This document shows, piece after piece, positions 1 to 8,708 of a stretch of DNA of 64,000 nt. Each line of letters starts with the position of its first letter. The first letter of the stretch is position 1. The notes under the pieces were generated by a model. That model ran no database searches, was not told the origin of the DNA, and saw nothing but the letters and a program-made list of their open reading frames with translations. This DNA comes from Algoriphagus sp. (GTDB lineage Bacteria; Bacteroidota; Bacteroidia; Cytophagales; Cyclobacteriaceae): assembly GCF_013373065.1 (NCBI RefSeq), contig NZ_JABXIN010000011.1:1-64000 (forward strand). The letters are read 5' to 3'. The translations under genes were made by a program, and so were the position numbers.

Positions 1-2
1 AG

Positions 3-3000
3 ACTACGGTTACCTATACCGCTAGGGATATCCATGGCAATACGGAAACTGCGAGCTTCACGGTGACTGTTACGGACAACGAGCTTCCTGTCATCACATG
101 TCCAAATAATATAAGCTCAACCGTTGAGTTTGGTCAGACTGGAAAAGTGATTACTTACGACTTACCTGTTGCAACAGACAACTGTGGAGTTCCAACTGTG
201 GAATTGATCAGTGGCTTAGAAAGCGGACAAGTTTTCCCTTTAGGAATTACTATGGTGACTTATAGAGCAACGGATGCTGCTGGAAATACTGCTGAGTGTA
301 GCTTTACTGTGACAATTACTGAAAGTGAGGATAATGAAGATCCTGTGATCAATGATTGTCCTTCTGATATTACTATTTCAAATGACTCCGGCAATTGTGC
401 AGCGGTTGTTAATTGGATAGCACCAATAGCTACAGACAATAGTGGCTCAGTATCGTTGATAAGTAATTATGAACCAGGTTCAATATTCCCTGTGGGAACG
501 ACTCAGGTGATTTACACAGCAACTGATGGGTCTGGTAATCAGTTTACTTGTAGCTTCAACGTAATAGTAACTGACAACGAATTGCCAATTGTTCTAACTC
601 AAGATCTGGAATTCAGTATTGACGCAGAGGATATAATTACAGTGGACCCATTAGATGTTGATAATGGTTCGTCTGATAACTGTGGAATTGAAAGTTATGC
701 CTTGAGCAAAACAACGTTTACTTCTGGGGATGAAGGAGTGAATGCTGTTACCTTGACGGTTACTGACATTCATGGAAATCAAACTTCTGCTTCTGCTTTT
801 GTTACAATTATTCTCAATTCGGTAGATCCTGGAGATATAGATTCAGATAATGATGGGTTTACTCCGAATCAAGGGGATTGTGACGATACAGATGCAACAG
901 TTTATCCTAATGCTCCTGAGTTATGTGACGGTAAGGACAACAACTGTGACGGAACTGTTGACGAAGGGGTTCAAACCGCTTATTATATCGATGTTGACGG
1001 TGATGGTTACGGAGATGTAAATGCTCAGGCGGTATTTGCCTGCGAGGCTCCTGTGGGCTATGTGGTCGATAATACAGATTGCGACGATTCAGATGCGACA
1101 GTTTATCCGGGAGCACCAGAAGTATGTGACGGTAAGGACAACAACTGCGACGGAAGTATCGATGAGGGTGTACAAACCGCATTCTACATCGATGGAGATG
1201 GAGACGGTTATGGAGACGTAAATGCTCAGGCGATATTTGCCTGTGAAGCTCCTGCAGGCTATGTGACGGATAATTCGGATTGTGACGATTCAGATGCAAC
1301 AGTTTATCCGGGAGCACCGGAAGTCTGCGACGGTAAGGACAACAATTGCGATGGCAGTATCGATGAGGGTGTTCAAACCGCTTACTACTTCGATGGAGAT
1401 GGAGATGGTTACGGAGATGTAAATGCCCAACCAGCATATTTCTGTCTTGCACCAAATGGTTATGTCGATAATAATTTGGATTGTGATGATAAGGATGCAA
1501 ATAAAAACCCTGGTTACCCTGAGTCTTGTACCGAGAATCCATGTGGAGAAAGTTCTGTGATAAGTAGTATTACTGGACCGCTTGATCCTATTCAGGTAAA
1601 TACTCCTATTCAAGTAGATGCCTCGGTTCCTAGCGAAATCCTAGCAGCGAAATGGGTTTGGGATAATGGAGATGAAACTATTCTTGAAGCTCCATTTGAA
1701 AATCTTTCAGCGGAATATACATACACCCAAGCAGGTGTTTATCAAATCCAGTTGATCGTGGTTGATGTTTGCGGAAACGAGTGGATTGGTTTAACAGACC
1801 TTGCGGTAATCTTTGATCCAAACGGTGGGTTTATTACTGGCGGGGGCTGGATATGGTCTCCAAAAGGAGCTTACATTGAGAATGTGGATCTAGAAGGTCG
1901 AGCTAATTTTGGATTTGTCGCCAAATATAGAAAAGGTAGTAACCGAGTAGACGGAAATACCGAATTCCAGTTTAAGAATGGTGATTTGAACTTCAATAGT
2001 TCTTCCCATGAAGATATGTCGCTAGTCATCGCTGGGGCGAAGGGTATCTACAAAGGAACAGGAAAGATAAATGGAGAAGAGGGCTACTCCTTTATGGTGT
2101 CTGCCATTGATGGCGCTTTGAAAGAATCCACTGAGTCTGATAAATTCAGAATCAAGATTTGGGATACTGAAAGTGGAAGAACTGTTTACGATAATCAGTC
2201 CGGTAGTTCAGACTTTGCAGATGCAACGACTGAAATTTCGGGTGGTAATATTGTGATCCACATGCCTCAAAAAGGTAAGAACAAATCCATCGACTCCAAT
2301 TCCTTGGTAACCGTAGATTGGAATACGCCTTTTGAAGAACTGAAGACATATTCTTGGTCTTTGGATACAGGAGATGAATTGCTTGAACTGGAAGTGGATT
2401 GGAATGAAGCGATGTATGATCCTTTGACTCCTGGTTTGCAGCCTATTGAAGGTCAATTGAAAGAATCGATATACACCTCCAGACTACAGAACAGCAAAGT
2501 GGTTATGAATGTCTTGGTGAAGGACAAGCCGATGCCATTGGATATTTTAATAAGCAATGACTTAATCGGAAAGGATGATCTAGAAGGAACAATGATCGGA
2601 ATTCTGTCTACTCAAGATCCGGTTGATTCTATCCATACCTATTCTATGGAACCAAACCCTGATTTTGAGTTGGATGGAGACAAGGTCATCTGGAAAGGAA
2701 GCAAGAATATGAATGCTGCCTATTCAATTAGAATAAACAGTATAGACCGGGCTGGTCAGATTATCTCTAGGGATATCAAGATTAGAAGAGAGTTTGGTGC
2801 CAATGAGGTCAGTCTTTATCCTAACCCTGCCTATGAAGAAACGAATCTGAAGGTTGATTTGTCCAGAGCAGATCAGGTGACGATTCGTGTTTATGATGCT
2901 GCAGGAAGGTTGGTAATGGAGGATAGTGAATTTGTAGAAAAATCCTTAGCTAGAAAGCTTGACTTGAAAGGATTGAGTCCTGGCATGTACCAAGTTCAAG

Positions 3001-3050
3001 TTCAAATTGGGTTTGAAGTAGTTATGAAGCGATTGATAAAAAATCAATAG
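3..3050 (+). CDS. Secreted HYR / metal-binding-repeat protein with T9SS sorting domain (5' partial)
   Basis: The frame is open from the first bases of the window, so the N-terminus and signal peptide lie outside it; the ORF-track start at 63 is only the first internal start codon. In order one sees HYR (Ig-like) repeats with FTVTVTDNELP-type ends, then 67-residue repeats carrying DCDDSDATVYPGAPEVCDG and DNNCDGSIDEG (MopE-type putative metal-binding motif) plus acidic DGDGDGYGD loops that look calcium-binding, a PKD-like stretch (VWDNGDETI...YTYTQAGVYQI), a roughly 300-residue region I cannot assign, and a C-terminal type A sorting domain (SLYPNPAYEE...GMYQVQVQ). The sorting domain implies export through the T9SS and release or anchoring at the cell surface. 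It is probably a large adhesive or matrix protein; the function is not shown. A terminator follows. Confidence 0.9.
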   Translation, partial: TTVTYTARDIHGNTETASFTVTVTDNELPVITCPNNISSTVEFGQTGKVITYDLPVATDNCGVPTVELISGLESGQVFPLGITMVTYRATDAAGNTAECSFTVTITESEDNEDPVINDCPSDITISNDSGNCAAVVNWIAPIATDNSGSVSLISNYEPGSIFPVGTTQVIYTATDGSGNQFTCSFNVIVTDNELPIVLTQDLEFSIDAEDIITVDPLDVDNGSSDNCGIESYALSKTTFTSGDEGVNAVTLTVTDIHGNQTSASAFVTIILNSVDPGDIDSDNDGFTPNQGDCDDTDATVYPNAPELCDGKDNNCDGTVDEGVQTAYYIDVDGDGYGDVNAQAVFACEAPVGYVVDNTDCDDSDATVYPGAPEVCDGKDNNCDGSIDEGVQTAFYIDGDGDGYGDVNAQAIFACEAPAGYVTDNSDCDDSDATVYPGAPEVCDGKDNNCDGSIDEGVQTAYYFDGDGDGYGDVNAQPAYFCLAPNGYVDNNLDCDDKDANKNPGYPESCTENPCGESSVISSITGPLDPIQVNTPIQVDASVPSEILAAKWVWDNGDETILEAPFENLSAEYTYTQAGVYQIQLIVVDVCGNEWIGLTDLAVIFDPNGGFITGGGWIWSPKGAYIENVDLEGRANFGFVAKYRKGSNRVDGNTEFQFKNGDLNFNSSSHEDMSLVIAGAKGIYKGTGKINGEEGYSFMVSAIDGALKESTESDKFRIKIWDTESGRTVYDNQSGSSDFADATTEISGGNIVIHMPQKGKNKSIDSNSLVTVDWNTPFEELKTYSWSLDTGDELLELEVDWNEAMYDPLTPGLQPIEGQLKESIYTSRLQNSKVVMNVLVKDKPMPLDILISNDLIGKDDLEGTMIGILSTQDPVDSIHTYSMEPNPDFELDGDKVIWKGSKNMNAAYSIRINSIDRAGQIISRDIKIRREFGANEVSLYPNPAYEETNLKVDLSRADQVTIRVYDAAGRLVMEDSEFVEKSLARKLDLKGLSPGMYQVQVQIGFEVVMKRLIKNQ
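876..1529 (+). repeat. 201-bp in-frame tandem repeat
   Basis: The GATTG(T/C)GACGAT block recurs at 876, 1077, 1278 and 1479, an exact 201-bp (67-codon) period. The first three units are close to identical over long stretches of DNA, for example GACGGTAAGGACAACAA; the fourth decays after about 50 bases. Near identity at the DNA level suggests recent duplication or gene conversion. Confidence 0.9.
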
Positions 3051-3073
3051 AAAGGCCCATTGACTTAGAAACA

Positions 3074-3118
3074 AAAAATGCCAGCCCTTCTTTTGGGCTG
3101 GCATTTTTGTATTTTTTT
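3074..3118. terminator. Bidirectional intrinsic terminator
   Basis: A 14-bp stem AAAAATGCCAGCCC / GGGCTGGCATTTTT with a 7-nt loop lies between convergent genes. T-runs follow on both strands, so it can serve the secreted protein (+) and the lipoprotein/TonB operon (-). Confidence 0.9.
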
Positions 3119-3124
3119 AAAAGA

Positions 3125-3727
3125 TTAATTCAAGACTAATGGGAAGGTGATATCTAAATCAGTTTCTCCTCCAGCTTGTACAAAGTTTTCGAAGGTAGGA
3201 TTGTCAGCACCAGGGAAATTTTTATCCAAATCGTGACGCAAGATTACACGCATTTGGGCATTGTTGAAGGAAGGATTTGCAGCTACTGTTACAATTCCTC
3301 TGACACCAATCAATTCTCCTGACTCATCATCATATACATAAGTTAGTGGAGCGGAAGAACCAGAGAAAGCAGAACCTAAGAAGAAGAACTGATGCTCGTC
3401 AGCTTCTTCAATAATTTCCTCCGTTATGTCTTCATTTTCAATACTGTTGAAAACTTCGATTTCCATTTGGTATGTTTTTCCTGCTGTTATATTCACAGTT
3501 TCTACGGTTGGAGCTCCTCCAACCTCAATGCCTTCAGGGTCAGAAGCATCAAAGGAAAAAGTAAGCCCGACAGGATTACCAGCGGCATCCAATTCGGTAA
3601 ACAAGAGTGTGACATCAGTGATTACTTCTCCCTCATTTTCTTGAATTGGATCTTCACTTTCACAAGATGCAAAAGCAAAAGTTCCTGCTGCCATTAAATA
3701 GATAGGTAGTTTTCGTAGGTTTTTCAT
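3125..3727 (-). CDS. Small surface-type lipoprotein paired with TonB receptor
   Basis: A 200-residue protein with a lipoprotein signal peptide ending FASC (Cys22). Acidic residues follow the Cys (ESEDPIQENEGE), which resembles the Bacteroidota export signal for surface lipoproteins. The body contains ITEEIIEEADEHQFFF, a segment I associate with small lipoproteins encoded beside TonB receptors in this phylum, and ends in a strand-rich LDITFPLVLN tail. It starts 21 nt behind the receptor gene and must be cotranscribed with it. It may act as the receptor's surface accessory in capturing a ligand; the acidic and His residues would suit a metal, but this is inference. No enzyme motif is visible. 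Confidence 0.75.
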   Translation of the reverse strand: MKNLRKLPIYLMAAGTFAFASCESEDPIQENEGEVITDVTLLFTELDAAGNPVGLTFSFDASDPEGIEVGGAPTVETVNITAGKTYQMEIEVFNSIENEDITEEIIEEADEHQFFFLGSAFSGSSAPLTYVYDDESGELIGVRGIVTVAANPSFNNAQMRVILRHDLDKNFPGADNPTFENFVQAGGETDLDITFPLVLN

Positions 3728-3748
3728 AATTGTTTGATAAATAAATTG

Positions 3749-6055
3749 TTAGAATTGATAGTTGATTTTTATTAAAACATTTCTTCCCATATCCGCAGTG
3801 AAATAACGGAATCGGTTCATGTATTCTTTGTATTCGGTATTGAAAAGGTTTTGCACCTGAAAACCAATATTCAATCTGTTGCCTTGGAAAGGAACTTGAT
3901 ATCGGTAGGCAAAATTGAACAAGGCATAGGCCGGTGGGGCAGGAGCCAAATCAAAGGACGGTTCCCTTTTTTGACGGGCCACCAAAATATTTGAAAGAGA
4001 GAAATTGTGGTTTTTGGATTCGTTGCCTAGTTGATATTGAAGTCCCCAATCCATTCGATCTGAAGGAATGAAAGGGAAAAACTCATCAGTATCAGTATTT
4101 CTAGCTCGGATGATTGAACCTTTAGCGTATGCTTGTAGAGAATTGCTGATTTCATAGCTTCCCGAAAAATCAAAGCCCCAGAAGAAAGCATTGGCTTGCA
4201 AGTATTCGTAAACATTGAATGTGCCACGTAAACTCACAAATGTTTCTCCGGTAGGATTCAAATAAATGTAATCACGGATCTGATTTGCATACAGGGTGAT
4301 TTCTCCGGTAGATTTTTTTCCTTCAAACTCCAATGAATTCACCCATTTCAGGGATTTCTCCGAATTCAAATCGGAATCTCCAATTTCTACTGCCGCTGCC
4401 CCATGATGAAGTCCCTGAGAGAACAATTCATTGACATTGGGAGGTCTCCAAGCTGAACCTAAGTTGGATCGGAAGGAAACCGTTGGGCTGATTTGATAAT
4501 AGGTTCCAAAAAATGCGGTAACATTATTGTAGCTCAAATCCGCTTCCTCTAGTTCATTTCCTATATATCTGGCTGTATTTACGGAGCGATAATCGTATCG
4601 CAATCCACCCTCCAATTCCAAAGGTCCTTTAGAATACTTTTCCATGACATAGAGGCCAGCATTGATCATGTCATAGTTGGGGATCAATGGCGTAACGCCT
4701 GTTCCTGGGACATTTGAGTTGGCTTGCTGAATGACATTGATTCCCCACGTACCGCTGAGTGCATTTTCATGGGTATGGTCCACGAAAAGATCTAGGGTAT
4801 TTGTAAACAGTTCTAAGTCTAAACTGGCCCGACTATTCAAATCACCTCTTCTTCGGTCATATTCCTGACGCTGATTTAGCTGAAAGCCATATTGAATATT
4901 TGCTTTCCATCGGTTATTGAGGTGGTAATGGGCTTTTAATTTGGCAAGGTGATGGCTTACGATCTGTTTAGGATTGGCGATTTCATAGGTGAAATCTGCA
5001 TTGGTAAAAGGACGTCCGTTTTCAATAATTTCCTCCAAATCCGATAAATTACCAGTGTGGGCATCCCGTAGAATCCCCAATTCAGTATTGAAAAAGCTAT
5101 AGTAAAGCTCTGTTCCAATTTTGGAGCTGGTATAATTTAAAGCTCCCGAGAAATTCAGTTCACTCATTCCTGTATTTCCTTGGAAGTATTCTGGGGAGCG
5201 GACGTTTCCTCCTCGTTTGGCCGAACCCTGAACTCGATATCCTAGACCAGCTATTTTTTCAAACCCACTCGCATGGGAAAGGGAAATGTTTCCGGTTCTT
5301 CCATTGGTGCCTCCAACTAGATAGAGATCCGTTTGGTGATTTTTTCCTGTTGGAATTTCTCCAGGATTGACCAAAATAACCCCACCCATCGCTTCTGGCC
5401 CAAAACGAACGGTTTCTGCTCCTTTGATAACCGTAATTTCATTTGCTAAGAATGGGTCGATTTCAGGGGCATGCTCGGCGCCCCACTGCTGTCCTTCCAA
5501 TCGGATTCCATTATTAAGAATCATAATTCGATTGGAGTGCAGACCATGAATGACCGGTTTTGCAATGCTATTTCCTGTAGAAAATGTGGTAACGCCTGCG
5601 ATTCTTTTTAAGCTTTCTCCCAGGTTTTCACCTCTAGCTTCCAAAAGTCTTTCTCCATAAAGGGCGGATACAGCGGTGGTGGTTTGTACTGCATCTCGAT
5701 GACCATGCACTTCAACGCTTCCCAAATCAGTGGCTTCTTCCTCCATTCGGAATGTCTTGTTGAAGGAGCTCGTCGTGAGACTGATTTTTTCTACAATTTC
5801 CTGATGACCCAAAAATTGAATTTTCAACGTGTATTCACCGGGGCAGAGGTTTCTAAATTGAAAATTTCCCGAATTGTCTGTGATCGTTCCTTCTTTTGTT
5901 TCCTCGAGCCAAACGTATGCTCCTGGGATAGTCTCATTATTCTCTAAATGAATTACTTTCCCACGAATAATTAATTTACAATCCTGCCCATTAGCCAAAA
6001 ACACAGGGCTAAGCAGGAGGAATAGACTAAAAACAGAGACCAACAATTGTTTCAC
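3749..6055 (-). CDS. TonB-dependent receptor, probably for a metal or metal complex
   Basis: A 768-residue outer-membrane receptor starting at GTG; an in-frame TGA lies two codons upstream and there is no alternative start before the signal peptide. Signal peptide of about 23 residues, then a carboxypeptidase-like regulatory domain (about 28-110, IRGKVIHLENNETIPGA), plug domain (about 120-230, IAGVTTFSTGNSIAKPVIHG and NGIRLEGQQWGAEHAP) and a beta-barrel ending in an aromatic residue (INYQF). The plug wording with RPVIxG- and DHAP-like parts recalls ZnuD-type zinc receptors and related siderophore receptors, so metal uptake is likely; the ligand is not proven. It is first in an operon with the lipoprotein. 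Confidence 0.88.
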   Translation of the reverse strand: MKQLLVSVFSLFLLLSPVFLANGQDCKLIIRGKVIHLENNETIPGAYVWLEETKEGTITDNSGNFQFRNLCPGEYTLKIQFLGHQEIVEKISLTTSSFNKTFRMEEEATDLGSVEVHGHRDAVQTTTAVSALYGERLLEARGENLGESLKRIAGVTTFSTGNSIAKPVIHGLHSNRIMILNNGIRLEGQQWGAEHAPEIDPFLANEITVIKGAETVRFGPEAMGGVILVNPGEIPTGKNHQTDLYLVGGTNGRTGNISLSHASGFEKIAGLGYRVQGSAKRGGNVRSPEYFQGNTGMSELNFSGALNYTSSKIGTELYYSFFNTELGILRDAHTGNLSDLEEIIENGRPFTNADFTYEIANPKQIVSHHLAKLKAHYHLNNRWKANIQYGFQLNQRQEYDRRRGDLNSRASLDLELFTNTLDLFVDHTHENALSGTWGINVIQQANSNVPGTGVTPLIPNYDMINAGLYVMEKYSKGPLELEGGLRYDYRSVNTARYIGNELEEADLSYNNVTAFFGTYYQISPTVSFRSNLGSAWRPPNVNELFSQGLHHGAAAVEIGDSDLNSEKSLKWVNSLEFEGKKSTGEITLYANQIRDYIYLNPTGETFVSLRGTFNVYEYLQANAFFWGFDFSGSYEISNSLQAYAKGSIIRARNTDTDEFFPFIPSDRMDWGLQYQLGNESKNHNFSLSNILVARQKREPSFDLAPAPPAYALFNFAYRYQVPFQGNRLNIGFQVQNLFNTEYKEYMNRFRYFTADMGRNVLIKINYQF

Positions 6056-6059
6056 GGCT

Positions 6060-6067
6060 CAAAAATA
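6060..6067 (-). promoter_or_regulatory. Candidate -7 box of the TonB receptor operon
   Basis: The minus strand reads TATTTTTG, a full match to the Bacteroidota TAnnTTTG element, a few bases before the GTG start. The region 19-21 nt upstream has TGG rather than TTG. If real, the transcript would be almost leaderless. Confidence 0.35.
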
Positions 6068-6152
6068 GTGGGCTTTCTATCTTTAAACCAGAAAAAATGA
6101 AACAAAGTTGCATAAATGGATAAATGGTTGAATTCCTAGAAATTCGGAATGA

Positions 6153-7034
6153 TTACTTTTTCTTTTTTAGCAAATCCAAATCTGAAAGTTGATACTGTGG
6201 CGAACCACCTTGTTGAGAAGCGACATAGGCGCCGACTTTACAGGCGAAATCCAAAGTTTCTGAGATGGGGTGGTTTTCAAGGTAACTTTTAACAAACCCA
6301 CTTAAAAAAGCATCACCGGCACCGATGGTATCGGCAACTTTTACGGAATATCCAGGGTGGGAAATAAATTGGCCCTCTTGATAAATTAAAGCTCCTTTGG
6401 ATCCTAAAGTGATGCAAATAGTCTCCACAGGAAAATGTTTATCTAAAAATTCGCATAGGGCTTCAGCCGTCGGATCAACATTAAAATAATCCCCAAAAGC
6501 GATCAGTTCGTCTTCATTTATTTTAAGGATTTCTGTATAGCCCAAGAGGGTTTCAATGACTTCAAAATCATAATAAGGGGGACGTAGATTGGCGTCGAAT
6601 ACCCTTAGTTCAGTGTGATGCAATAATTCTAAGAGTGTTTGCAAACTTTGATGATTTCGTACACCTAGCGTCCCAAAAACAAGGGCATCGCAGGATTTAG
6701 CGGCTTCAGTAAGCTTGTTTGTATTTTCTATAAAATCCCATGCAACGGGAGAAATAATCGTGTATTTGACGTTTTCTTTATCTCGATTGTCCACCAAAAC
6801 CCTTGAGGTTTCGTGCTGATTGATTTGAATTAACTCATCCGAGGCGCCAAAGCTTCGGAAATGTTCAAGTAGCTTTTCCCCTAGGACGTCTTGACCCACT
6901 GCGGAAATCAATTGACTTTCAAAGCCCATAATGTGAAGATGCAAGGCAACGTTCATACTAGCTCCACCGGGAACATCACCTTCAGGAAGGCAGTCCCACA
7001 ACATTTCACCGAAAACAAGTACTTTATTTAGCAT
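6153..7034 (-). CDS. PfkB-family sugar kinase (fructokinase-like)
   Basis: A 293-residue ribokinase-fold kinase that transfers phosphate from ATP to a sugar. The N-terminus VLVFGEMLWDCLPEGDVPGG matches bacterial fructokinase-type members, with the GG sugar-binding motif at 23-24. The ATP-site/anion-hole motif DTIGAGDAFLSGF places the catalytic Asp at 241. Length is normal for the family. Its start overlaps the end of the MFS sugar transporter gene by 11 bp, so the pair probably imports and phosphorylates one sugar. Fructose is the best guess from the N-terminal sequence; other hexoses or 2-keto-3-deoxygluconate cannot be excluded. Confidence 0.85.
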   Translation of the reverse strand: MLNKVLVFGEMLWDCLPEGDVPGGASMNVALHLHIMGFESQLISAVGQDVLGEKLLEHFRSFGASDELIQINQHETSRVLVDNRDKENVKYTIISPVAWDFIENTNKLTEAAKSCDALVFGTLGVRNHQSLQTLLELLHHTELRVFDANLRPPYYDFEVIETLLGYTEILKINEDELIAFGDYFNVDPTAEALCEFLDKHFPVETICITLGSKGALIYQEGQFISHPGYSVKVADTIGAGDAFLSGFVKSYLENHPISETLDFACKVGAYVASQQGGSPQYQLSDLDLLKKKK

Positions 7035-8370
7035 AATTTTGATGTAAGTCTTTTTGAATTTCTTCCAAGGATCGGCCTTTTGTTTCGGGCATTTTGAAGC
7101 GAACCCAGAGTAACTGGATAAACATCATTAGTCCGAAGAATGAAAAGATGTAACCTGGACCGAAGGAATTTGCGAAAAATGGAAAAACATTGGCAATTAA
7201 AGCTGCCATAATCCAATGGGTAAAGGATCCTATTGACTGTCCGTATGCCCTAAGTTCATTGGGGAACATTTCTGAAATAAACACCCAAATAACGGAGCCT
7301 TGACCGATGGCATGCGAAAGTATAAATCCAAACACAAATATCGGAAGCCAAAAGGTAGGGATGCCAGGGCCAAGGAAATTATAAGCCATCAAACTCAATG
7401 AAATAATATAGCCGAAAGAGCCAATGTACATTAATACTTTTCGCCCAAGTTTATCGATCAAATAAAGTCCTAGGAAGGTGCCAAACAAATTGATTAGACC
7501 TATCCCAATGGTAGAAATCAAGGCAGATTCAGTTGAGATGCCTGCCATTTCAAAAATTCGAGGAGCAAAATAAATGATGGCATTGATGCCCGAAACTTGG
7601 TTGAAAAAAGCAATTAGGATGGCTAAGAAGGTACTGGAGAGATATTTTTTATTGAAAAGTACCCCAAAACTTCCTTTGGATTTTACTTGGTTCTCTTCTT
7701 CAATGGCAAGCCGGATAGATTCTTCCACACCTTCTGGATCTGTTCGGGTCAAGATTGCTCTCGCTTCCTCCTGATTATTGTATTTTGAAATTAACCAACG
7801 CGGACTTTCCGGGATTCTGAAAATCATAATGCTGTATATCAAAGCCGGAATGGCCTCGACCCCAAGCATCCATCTCCAGTCTTCAGGCAAATCGGCTGTG
7901 CCAATTAGAAAATTCGATACATAGGCGATTACAATACCAAAAACAATGTTGAATTGATAAAGTGCTACTAAGAGACCTCGGTTTTTGGCTGGAGCGATTT
8001 CGGAAATATACATGGGAGCAACTACTGAGGATGCACCTACTCCCAATCCTCCTATGAATCGAAACAAGGTAAAGCTTTCAATATTCCACGCGAAAGCAGA
8101 ACCTAGGGCGGATATAAAATAGAAAAGGCCAATCCAGAGCAAAGACTTTTTTCGGCCGAATCGATCCGCCGGAATTCCCCCCAGCAAGGCGCCAATGACT
8201 GTTCCATACAGGGCAGAGGCGATGGCCAAGCCGTGTGTCCAATCGTCCAACTTCCATACGTCTTGAATGGCGCGTTCTGCTCCCGAAATTACCGCAGTAT
8301 CAAAGCCAAATAAAAATCCACCCAAGGCAGCAGTGATGGAAATGAAAAAGACATAACGGCCAGTAGACAT
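7024..8370 (-). CDS. MFS sugar:proton symporter (SP/XylE-GLUT family)
   Basis: A 448-residue inner-membrane transporter with about twelve hydrophobic segments. Family signatures visible in order: FGFDTAVISG in TM1, DRFGRKKS after TM2, PESPRWL after TM6, DKLGRKVL after TM8 and PETKGRSLEEI at the C-terminus. These define the sugar porter branch of the MFS; members carry fructose, glucose, xylose or similar monosaccharides with H+. It is the first gene of a two-gene operon with the PfkB kinase. A 338-bp AT-rich divergent region separates it from icmF and contains an inverted repeat that may be its operator. Confidence 0.9.
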   Translation of the reverse strand: MSTGRYVFFISITAALGGFLFGFDTAVISGAERAIQDVWKLDDWTHGLAIASALYGTVIGALLGGIPADRFGRKKSLLWIGLFYFISALGSAFAWNIESFTLFRFIGGLGVGASSVVAPMYISEIAPAKNRGLLVALYQFNIVFGIVIAYVSNFLIGTADLPEDWRWMLGVEAIPALIYSIMIFRIPESPRWLISKYNNQEEARAILTRTDPEGVEESIRLAIEEENQVKSKGSFGVLFNKKYLSSTFLAILIAFFNQVSGINAIIYFAPRIFEMAGISTESALISTIGIGLINLFGTFLGLYLIDKLGRKVLMYIGSFGYIISLSLMAYNFLGPGIPTFWLPIFVFGFILSHAIGQGSVIWVFISEMFPNELRAYGQSIGSFTHWIMAALIANVFPFFANSFGPGYIFSFFGLMMFIQLLWVRFKMPETKGRSLEEIQKDLHQNYAK

Positions 8371-8708
8371 GTTCGAGAAGGTTCTTTTTTCTTTAATTCA
8401 GGGAATTTAGATCCTGAAATTTTCAATTTTGAATATGCGAAGTTTTTCCTTTTTTGAGTGTTTATTTTTTAAAAAATTAAATTTTAGAAATAATCTTTCG
8501 AATGAGTAAAGTTTTTTGATCGTTTAATTCTAAAAGTAGAAACGATTTAAAAATCATTTTTTTCAATAATAATCAAAATTTTATTTTGCTATTGATGGAA
8601 ATTTACAGAAAGGAACTTTATAAAATTCCTATATTCGCACACATGATAAATGGCCTGTTCTAATCATTTTTGATGGCAGGGAGTTTTGATTAATATAAAC
8701 CCAAATCC
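8371..8708. other. 338-bp AT-rich divergent promoter region
   Basis: No gene is visible. The stretch separates the minus-strand sugar operon from icmF. It holds TTCAGG-N10-CCTGAA (8397-8418), the ATCGTTT-N14-AAACGAT repeat (8519-8546) and TATATTCG (8630-8637), one base off the TAnnTTTG element, about 70 bp before icmF. I found no well-spaced -33 partner. Confidence 0.6.
8519..8546. promoter_or_regulatory. Candidate operator: ATCGTTT-N14-AAACGAT
   Basis: A perfect 7-bp inverted repeat with 14-nt spacing, about 150 bp upstream of the sugar transporter gene. The dyad has the size of a dimeric regulator site. The assignment to the sugar operon is by position only; no regulator gene lies alongside. 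Confidence 0.3.

Noticed and set aside
907-1542. Minus-strand ORFs of 211 and 107 codons opposite the repeat region
   Set aside because: They are antisense shadows of the 201-bp repeats; the His/Arg-rich composition mirrors the Asp/Gly-rich sense codons.
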